Shown here piece by piece: positions 58,757 through 64,000 of a stretch of DNA of 64,000 nt; position 1 is the first letter of the stretch; each line of letters starts with the position of its first letter. A model generated the notes under the pieces. The model searched no databases and was not told where the DNA came from. It saw only the letters and a program-made list of their open reading frames with translations. The translations under genes were made by a program, and so were the position numbers. Source of the DNA: CAIKLP01 sp965279595 (GTDB taxonomy: Bacteria; Bacteroidota; Bacteroidia; Sphingobacteriales; Sphingobacteriaceae); NCBI GenBank assembly GCA_965279595.1, contig OZ257246.1:1984001-2048000 (forward strand), read 5' to 3'.

Positions 58757-59830
58757 ATGTCACATAAACACAATTTTGGTGCAGGTCCCTGCATATTACC
58801 TCAAGAAGTTTTCGAAGAAGCTGCACAAGCTGTATTAAGTTGGGGAAATACAGGATTATCTATTTTGGAAATTTCTCACCGTACTCCTGAGTTTGAAGCT
58901 GTAGTAGCAGAATCTGTACAGTTGATAAAAGATTTGATGAATATCCCAGAAGGATATGAAGTCATTTTTGTTCAAGGTGGTGCTAGTTTACAATTTGGAA
59001 TGGTACCGTATAATTTATTAGATGAAAATGAAACTGCTGCTTATTTTGACACAGGAGTTTGGGCAAATAAAGCATTAAAGGAAGCAAAAATCTTTGGAAA
59101 TGTGAATGTAGTGGCAAGTTCTAAAGAATCTAATTATACTTTTATTCCAAAAGGTTTCGATATTCCTAAAGATTCAAAATATTTTCATTGTACTTCCAAT
59201 AACACTATTTACGGTACACAATTACATGAATTTCCCAAAACTTCAGTAAGTACTGTATGTGATATGTCTTCTGATATTTTAAGCAGAGTTGTAAATGTGT
59301 CAGATTTTGATTTAATATACGCAGGAGCTCAAAAGAATATTGGTCCAGCTGGTATGACAGTTGTAATTGTAAAGAAAGATATATTAGGAAAAGTAACACG
59401 AAAAATGACTTCAATGATGGATTATAGAATTCATATTGAAGGAGGATCAATGTACAATACACCACCAGTGTTTTCTATTTTTGTTGCCATGTTAAATTTG
59501 CGTTGGTTAATAAAACAAGGTGGGGTTAAAGAAATGGAAAAACGCAATAATGCCAAAGCAGCATTATTATATAGTGAGATAGATAGAAATTCATTGTTTA
59601 AAGGTACTTGTGCAGTGGAAGATCGTTCAAGAATGAATATTTGTTTTGTTTTAAATGATGCAAGTTTAGATAAAGAGTTTTTAAAATTAGCTGAAGATGC
59701 TGGTTGTATTGGATTGAAAGGACACAGAAGTGTAGGTGGTTTCAGAGCATCTATGTATAATGCATTACCAATTGAAAGCGTACAAGTTTTGGTTGATGTA
59801 ATGAAACAATTTGAATCTTCAAAAAAATAA
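58757..59830 (+). CDS. serC: Phosphoserine aminotransferase
   Basis: 357 residues from ATG 58757. PLP-dependent fold type I aminotransferase making 3-phosphoserine from 3-phosphohydroxypyruvate and glutamate. Start HNFGAGPCILPQEVFEEAAQAVL and LSILEISHRTPEFEAVV are typical; FVQGGASLQFGMVPYNLL binds phosphate/PLP and AGAQKNIGPAGMTVVIVKKD carries the Schiff-base lysine. Tail LKGHRSVGGFRASMYNALPIESVQVLVD is the SerC signature. Followed by serA after 14 bases; the two steps of serine synthesis from 3-phosphoglycerate are encoded together, lacking only serB. Confidence 0.97.
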   Translation: MSHKHNFGAGPCILPQEVFEEAAQAVLSWGNTGLSILEISHRTPEFEAVVAESVQLIKDLMNIPEGYEVIFVQGGASLQFGMVPYNLLDENETAAYFDTGVWANKALKEAKIFGNVNVVASSKESNYTFIPKGFDIPKDSKYFHCTSNNTIYGTQLHEFPKTSVSTVCDMSSDILSRVVNVSDFDLIYAGAQKNIGPAGMTVVIVKKDILGKVTRKMTSMMDYRIHIEGGSMYNTPPVFSIFVAMLNLRWLIKQGGVKEMEKRNNAKAALLYSEIDRNSLFKGTCAVEDRSRMNICFVLNDASLDKEFLKLAEDAGCIGLKGHRSVGGFRASMYNALPIESVQVLVDVMKQFESSKK

Positions 59831-59844
59831 TAATAATAAGGACT

Positions 59845-60795
59845 ATGAGAATTTTAGCAAACGATGGAATTGATCCAATTGGGAAAAGAATGTTGGAAGA
59901 TGCAGGTATTACTGTTGATGCTAATAATATCCCTCAAGATGAATTGGCAAATAAATTAAATGGATATGATGCCATCACTGTTCGTTCTGCAACTAAGGTT
60001 CGCAAAGAATTAATTGATAATTGCCCTAACATAAAATTAATTGGTAGAGGTGGAGTGGGCATGGATAATATTGATGTTGAATATGCTAAATCAAAAGGTT
60101 TAGCAGTTGTGAATACTCCAGCTGCTTCATCTATTTCGGTTGCAGAATTAGTATTCGCACATCTTTTCACAGGTGTTCGTTTCCTTGCTGACTCAAATAG
60201 AAATATGCCAACAAAAGGAAATATTGCTTTCAATGATTTAAAGAAAAATTATGCTAAAGGTTTAGAGTTAAAAGGTAAAACATTAGGCATTTTAGGATTT
60301 GGAAGAATTGGAAGAGAAGCAGCGAAAATTGCATTTGGCTTAGGCATGGATGTTATTGCTTATGATCTATTTGATTTTAACCCAAATGTTGAATTAGAAT
60401 TTTCTGGCAATATTAAATTAAATTTAACTGTTAAAAACGAAAGTAAAGAAGATGTAATTAGAACTGCAGATTTCATTACACTTCATGTACCTGCAGTTGA
60501 TGGTAAACCCGTAATTGCTGAAGCAGAATTTGCTATGATGAAAAAAGGCGCAGCCATCGTAAATTGTTCAAGGGGTGGTGTGATTGATGAAGCCGCACTG
60601 ATATCAGCATTGAATTCAGGACAGCTAGCATTTGCTGGATTAGATGTTTTCGAAAATGAACCAACTCCTAATCAAGAAATTTTAAGTCATCCAAAAATTT
60701 CTTTAACACCACATATTGGAGCATCAACCAATGAAGCGCAAGAGCGCATAGGTGTTGAATTAGCTCAATCTATTATCAATTTTTTTAATAAATAA
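59845..60795 (+). CDS. serA: D-3-phosphoglycerate dehydrogenase (short form)
   Basis: 316 residues, lacking the C-terminal ACT or ASB domains of longer SerA, so probably not inhibited by serine through an ACT domain. NAD-binding motif LGILGFGRIGREAAKIAFGLGMDVIAYD; substrate/catalytic residues in GRGGVGMDNIDVEYAKSKGLAVVNTPAASSISVAEL, NCSRGGVIDEAALISAL and TPHIGASTNEAQERIG (catalytic His). Oxidises 3-phosphoglycerate to 3-phosphohydroxypyruvate. Between serC (14 bases) and the DUF1015 gene (4 bases). Confidence 0.95.
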   Translation: MRILANDGIDPIGKRMLEDAGITVDANNIPQDELANKLNGYDAITVRSATKVRKELIDNCPNIKLIGRGGVGMDNIDVEYAKSKGLAVVNTPAASSISVAELVFAHLFTGVRFLADSNRNMPTKGNIAFNDLKKNYAKGLELKGKTLGILGFGRIGREAAKIAFGLGMDVIAYDLFDFNPNVELEFSGNIKLNLTVKNESKEDVIRTADFITLHVPAVDGKPVIAEAEFAMMKKGAAIVNCSRGGVIDEAALISALNSGQLAFAGLDVFENEPTPNQEILSHPKISLTPHIGASTNEAQERIGVELAQSIINFFNK

Positions 60796-60799
60796 AGGC

Positions 60800-62035
60800 A
60801 TGCCTAAAATAAATGCATTCAAAGGTTTTAGGCCTGCTGCAAATCTTGTGTTGCAAGTAATTGCTAAACCTTTTGAAAGCTTTTATACAGAAAAAGCAAA
60901 AGTGATTTTGCAAAATAACCCTATTTCATTTTTGCATACCATTGAACCTTTAATTGATAACCCTTACCAAAGGGGATCTCGAGAAGAACTTGTTTTTAAA
61001 AAAGCCAAAGAACATTTTGAAGATTTTATTGAAGATGATATTTTAATTGAAGATAGTAATCCTTGTATTTACATTTATCGAACATTTAATAAAGGCAATT
61101 GGCAAACTGGAATTTGGTGTGTAACTGCCATTGATGATTATTTAGATAATACGCTTCGAAAGCATGAACACACCCGTGCTGATAGAGAGAAAGATTTGAT
61201 AGAATATTTAGATAATACTGGAATTGATGCAAACCCTGTGTTGGTTACCTATGCTGGAAATGCACGAATTCAAAATATTATTGATCAAACATTAAATCAA
61301 ATTCCGATTGCTGATTTTTTTGCTGATGATCAACAACATCAATTATGGAAAATTGATTCTCAAGATCAAATTAATATTTTAATTAAAGAGTTTGAAAATT
61401 TGGAATGTTCTTATATCGCTGATGGTCATCATCGTGCTGCTGCAGCATCATTGGCAGGTATACAACGAAGAAAAAATAATTTGAAGCATAGGGGAAATGA
61501 AGAGTATAATTTCTTTTCAACCTTATATTTTAGTTTCGATCAACTTCAGGTTTTTGAATTTCAAAGAGTATTGAAAGATTTGAATGGCCTAAGTACTGAG
61601 GATTTTCTTGAAAAATTAAAAGAAAATTTCGAGGTTCAAAAATCTCAAAAAGGCAAACCAAATCAACGTCATCTCTTTCAATTATATGTAGAGAAAAGTT
61701 GGTATGAGTTAATTCCGCATCATCAATTAATAAATACAATTGAACCAGTTGATCATTTAGATGTGAGTATTTTGCAAAAGCATATTCTATTTCCTTTGCT
61801 TGGTATTGAAGATCCCAGAAAAGATAAACGAATTGCATTTGTTGGAGGATTAGTTCCAATAGATGATATCATTCAAATGGTAGATTCAGGTGAAATGAAG
61901 GCTGCATTTTTCCTTTTTCCTACTTCAATTGATGAACTTGTTGAAGTAGCGAACTCCGGTTCTGTAATGCCTCCAAAATCTACTTGGTTTGAACCTAAAC
62001 TACATTGTGGTTTAGTTGTGCATAGAGTGAATTGA
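60800..62035 (+). CDS. DUF1015 family protein
   Basis: 411 residues, the usual length of DUF1015. Recognised by PFKGFRP-type start (INAFKGFRPAANLVLQV), PFESFY, NPISFLHTIEPLIDNPYQRGSREELVFKKAKEHFEDFI, VTAIDDYLDNTLRKHEHTRADREKDLIEYLDNTGIDANPVLVTY and the family motif YIADGHHRAAAASL with a conserved Asp-Gly-His-His. Function unknown; the constant linkage with serC and serA in Bacteroidota points to serine or phosphorylated three-carbon metabolism. Starts 4 bases after serA. No signal peptide. Followed by a word-array region. Confidence 0.92.
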   Translation: MPKINAFKGFRPAANLVLQVIAKPFESFYTEKAKVILQNNPISFLHTIEPLIDNPYQRGSREELVFKKAKEHFEDFIEDDILIEDSNPCIYIYRTFNKGNWQTGIWCVTAIDDYLDNTLRKHEHTRADREKDLIEYLDNTGIDANPVLVTYAGNARIQNIIDQTLNQIPIADFFADDQQHQLWKIDSQDQINILIKEFENLECSYIADGHHRAAAASLAGIQRRKNNLKHRGNEEYNFFSTLYFSFDQLQVFEFQRVLKDLNGLSTEDFLEKLKENFEVQKSQKGKPNQRHLFQLYVEKSWYELIPHHQLINTIEPVDHLDVSILQKHILFPLLGIEDPRKDKRIAFVGGLVPIDDIIQMVDSGEMKAAFFLFPTSIDELVEVANSGSVMPPKSTWFEPKLHCGLVVHRVN

Positions 62036-62089
62036 TGTTTGTAGAAACCATTTCAATTTCTGCAAAAAGTATTTTTAAATTATAAGCGT

Positions 62090-62176
62090 TGAATGAAAGC
62101 TGCATATTGTAGAAATTCATTCCAAATTCCAAAACTCAAATATCCATTATCCAATTTCCAATTTTCCAATATCCCA
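62090..62176. repeat. Degenerate CCAAATT/CCAATTT word array between convergent genes
   Basis: From ~62117 to 62176 the plus strand is a series of words of 7-8 bases starting CC: CCAAATT, CCAAAAC, CCATTAT, CCAATTT, CCAATTTT, CCAATAT, CCCAAAG. It occupies the gap between the DUF1015 gene and the opposing START-like gene. Unlike the elements at 10 and 51 kb there is no matching inverted arm; instead a short direct repeat TTGTAGAAA recurs at 62039-62047 and 62107-62115. Confidence 0.55.
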
Positions 62177-62181
62177 AAGAA

Positions 62182-62571
62182 TTACTCTTCATCAAAAAAT
62201 TCATATAACGCATCAAAATAATACTCATCCCAACCTTCTGCAAAGCCTTCATATTCTGCATCTGGAATGTTTGTATGTGTTAATTCAACAGAAGTTATTC
62301 CTTCTCTTTTACCTTGATGTAGTTTAAAGGTCACAATAGATTCATCGGGTTCACCATCAAAATACCAGTGTTGAACAATTTTTTTATTTTCTACAAACTC
62401 TAAATTCTTTCCACAAATATCCCCATTCCATAAAGAAAATTCTGAACCTACTTCTGTACTCATTTCAGCTGGAGCTCCACTCCAAAGTTGAATGGTAACA
62501 GGATTAGTTAATGCCAAATAGACTTGATCAGGTGAAGTTGGCAATTCATAATATTTTTTAAATGTTTTCAT
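62182..62571 (-). CDS. START-like/AHSA1-type SRPBCC domain protein
   Basis: 129 residues, one SRPBCC helix-grip domain. FKKYYELPTSPDQVYLALTNPVTIQLWSGAPAEM at the N-terminus, EFSLWNGDICGKNLEFVENKKIVQHWYF in the middle and a C-terminal helix (EGWDEYYFDALYEFFDEE) are typical of the AHSA1/START-like subfamily, small ligand-binding or Hsp90-cochaperone-like proteins. Acidic C-terminus. No catalytic residues. Follows the beta-CASP gene by 29 bases and is probably co-transcribed. Confidence 0.88.
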   Translation of the reverse strand: MKTFKKYYELPTSPDQVYLALTNPVTIQLWSGAPAEMSTEVGSEFSLWNGDICGKNLEFVENKKIVQHWYFDGEPDESIVTFKLHQGKREGITSVELTHTNIPDAEYEGFAEGWDEYYFDALYEFFDEE

Positions 62572-62600
62572 TGTGTTGAAATTATATTTAAGTAAATAAT

Positions 62601-63998
62601 TTAGAGAATAAATGTCTCTCCTTTTATTGGAATTTGAACCTGATATTTTTTTTCTGTTAATGCTTGTGAAAGTTTCTTCATTGAATCAACTTCACCATGT
62701 ACCAAAAATACTTTTTTTAATTTATTACTTGCTGTGGCTTCAACGAATTTTAAAAGTCCAGCATGATCTGCATGAGCACTGAATAAATCAGTTTGCTTAA
62801 TACTTGCATAAACATACAGTTCTCTTCCATTTATTTTTACCAAAGGAATTCCATCTAGCAGTTTCCTTCCTAAGGTTCCTTTTGCACAATAACCTATAAA
62901 TAAAATAGTGCAGTAATAATTTTGTATGTTAAAGTATAAATGATCCTGTATTCTTCCACCCTCTAACATTCCAGCTGAAGAAATTATAACACAAGGTTCA
63001 AAATAATCAGAAATTTGTTGACTCTCTTTCAGTGTTTCCACATACTCTAAGCCATCGAAAATGAATTCATCGCCTTTTTGTTTATAGAACTGGTGTGCTT
63101 GTTCATTTAATAAATGGTGGTGCTTTCTATAAACTTCAGTTCCTGCCATCCCCAATGGACTATCAACAAAAACTTTAATTTTTGGTAATTTCTTTTCTGA
63201 AAATATTTTATTTAAACTGAACACTAAAGCTTGTGTTCTACCGATACTGAATGCAGGTATAATTAACCTTCCAGGTGTATCAATGCAAGTGTGTTTGATA
63301 TGCTCAATGAGTACTTCTTCGATGGTTCTATCAGTACTGTGATACCTTCCACCATAGGTAGATTCACAAACTAAATAATCTAAATTGTTGATATACTCTG
63401 GATCTGCTAATATTGGATAATTAAATCTGCCTATATCACCAGAAAATCCAATTCGTTTTATTTCTTCGTTCTCTTTAACTTCTAATAAAACTGAAGCAGC
63501 ACCTAATAGATGACCAGAAGGAATTAATGTAATAGTTAGATTATCTTCTGCTTCAAAAGGTTTATTAAAAGTGATACAAAAAAATCGATCCATGGTATCC
63601 ATCACATGTTTGTGTAAATACAATGGAGCTTCTTTAAATTCATTTTTATGTTTCCTGCCTTTTCTATTACTTCCTTTACTTTTTGCAAGAAAAACATTAA
63701 CAGAATCTGTTAAAAGTAATTGACATAAATCAGCAGTTGCTGAAGTGCATATAATTTGTCCCTCATAACCATTCTTTATGAGCGTAGGCAAATTTCCTGC
63801 ATGGTCAATGTGTGCATGTGTTAAAATAACTAAATCAATGGAACTTGGCTCGAATGGGAAGAAATCATTTTCAATTGTTGCTCGATCTCGTTCATAATCT
63901 AATCCACAATCAATTAAAATTCGGTATCCATTTTCTAATTCTAATAAATGCATACTGCCAGTTACTTGTTCGGCAGCTCCCCAACTTGTATATTTCAT
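62601..63998 (-). CDS. Beta-CASP metallo-beta-lactamase-fold protein (RNA-processing family)
   Basis: 465 residues, apparently complete with ATG at 63998, two bases from the window end. The metallo-beta-lactamase core has LTHAHIDHAGNLPTL (HxHxDH) and SGHLLGAASVLLEV, GFSGDIGR; the beta-CASP domain follows (residues ~215-340) and the C-terminus has the RMMBL motif SAHADHAGLLKFVE and FLVHGEVDSMKKL. This is the order of the archaeal-type CPSF/YSH1-like RNA-specificity MBL proteins (MBL-beta-CASP-RMMBL), which are RNA endo- or exonucleases. No KH domain. RNA substrate unknown. Confidence 0.93.
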   Translation of the reverse strand: MKYTSWGAAEQVTGSMHLLELENGYRILIDCGLDYERDRATIENDFFPFEPSSIDLVILTHAHIDHAGNLPTLIKNGYEGQIICTSATADLCQLLLTDSVNVFLAKSKGSNRKGRKHKNEFKEAPLYLHKHVMDTMDRFFCITFNKPFEAEDNLTITLIPSGHLLGAASVLLEVKENEEIKRIGFSGDIGRFNYPILADPEYINNLDYLVCESTYGGRYHSTDRTIEEVLIEHIKHTCIDTPGRLIIPAFSIGRTQALVFSLNKIFSEKKLPKIKVFVDSPLGMAGTEVYRKHHHLLNEQAHQFYKQKGDEFIFDGLEYVETLKESQQISDYFEPCVIISSAGMLEGGRIQDHLYFNIQNYYCTILFIGYCAKGTLGRKLLDGIPLVKINGRELYVYASIKQTDLFSAHADHAGLLKFVEATASNKLKKVFLVHGEVDSMKKLSQALTEKKYQVQIPIKGETFIL

Positions 63999-64000
63999 CT

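Overview
The window is an ordinary-looking but densely informative stretch of chromosome from a member of the Bacteroidota, most like the Chitinophagales/Sphingobacteriales side of the phylum. The reasons are: strongly AT-rich DNA; three secreted proteins ending in the PNP-type C-terminal domain used by the type IX secretion system (T9SS); a TonB-dependent receptor with a carboxypeptidase-like N-terminal domain; a DUF1015 gene next to serC-serA; few Shine-Dalgarno sites; and many exact copies of the Bacteroidota promoter (TTG, about 19 bases, then TAnnTTTG). No IS element, prophage, CRISPR array, rRNA operon or defence system was seen.

0-11 kb: the end of a metallo-beta-lactamase-fold gene, a DUF885 lipoprotein peptidase-like gene, a small conserved protein, a tRNA-Gly/tRNA-Leu pair, then a TetR regulator followed by a complete tripartite RND efflux system (outer membrane TolC-like protein, lipoprotein adaptor, inner membrane pump). 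A 190-base inverted-repeat element, a GNAT acetyltransferase and a stand-alone receiver domain follow. 11-24 kb: NADH dehydrogenase genes in two separate pieces, nuoC-nuoD behind pdxH, and nuoA-nuoB leading into purK-purE. Between the pieces lie yqgE and two T9SS-exported proteins, one with four CHRD domains. After them come a BaiN/HI0933-type flavoprotein and a CoA-transferase.

24-40 kb: an outer membrane barrel protein, an RhlE-type helicase, a membrane-anchored SRPBCC protein, MsrB, and then a region rich in peptide handling: a second DUF885 protein, an MFS exporter, an M28 peptidase, an OPT transporter, a POT transporter and a DPP-IV-like S9 peptidase, followed by a thiolase. 40-51 kb: a 7TM-HD phosphodiesterase-like protein opposes a seven-gene minus-strand run (PASTA protein, T9SS protein, rhodanese, heptaheme cytochrome-TPR fusion, MltG, thioesterase, YihY/BrkB) that diverges from ddl. 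51-64 kb: a second 190-base inverted-repeat element, rpsO-pnp, a YceI protein, rpe and a TonB receptor, the serine pathway genes serC-serA-DUF1015, and a beta-CASP metallo-beta-lactamase protein with a START-like partner.

The most unusual non-coding signal is a set of degenerate 7-8-base word arrays in the gaps between convergent genes (about 10.0-10.2, 51.2-51.35 and 62.1-62.2 kb). Two of them form 190-base elements with 37-39-base imperfect terminal inverted repeats, and one of these contains the stop codons of both neighbours. Other points worth checking are a TetR operator placed between the -33 and -7 boxes, apparently leaderless nuoA and rhlE messages, an RND pump with extra hydrophobic segments, and the multiheme cytochrome-TPR lipoprotein. 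All coordinates and motif counts were read by eye; no database search was run.
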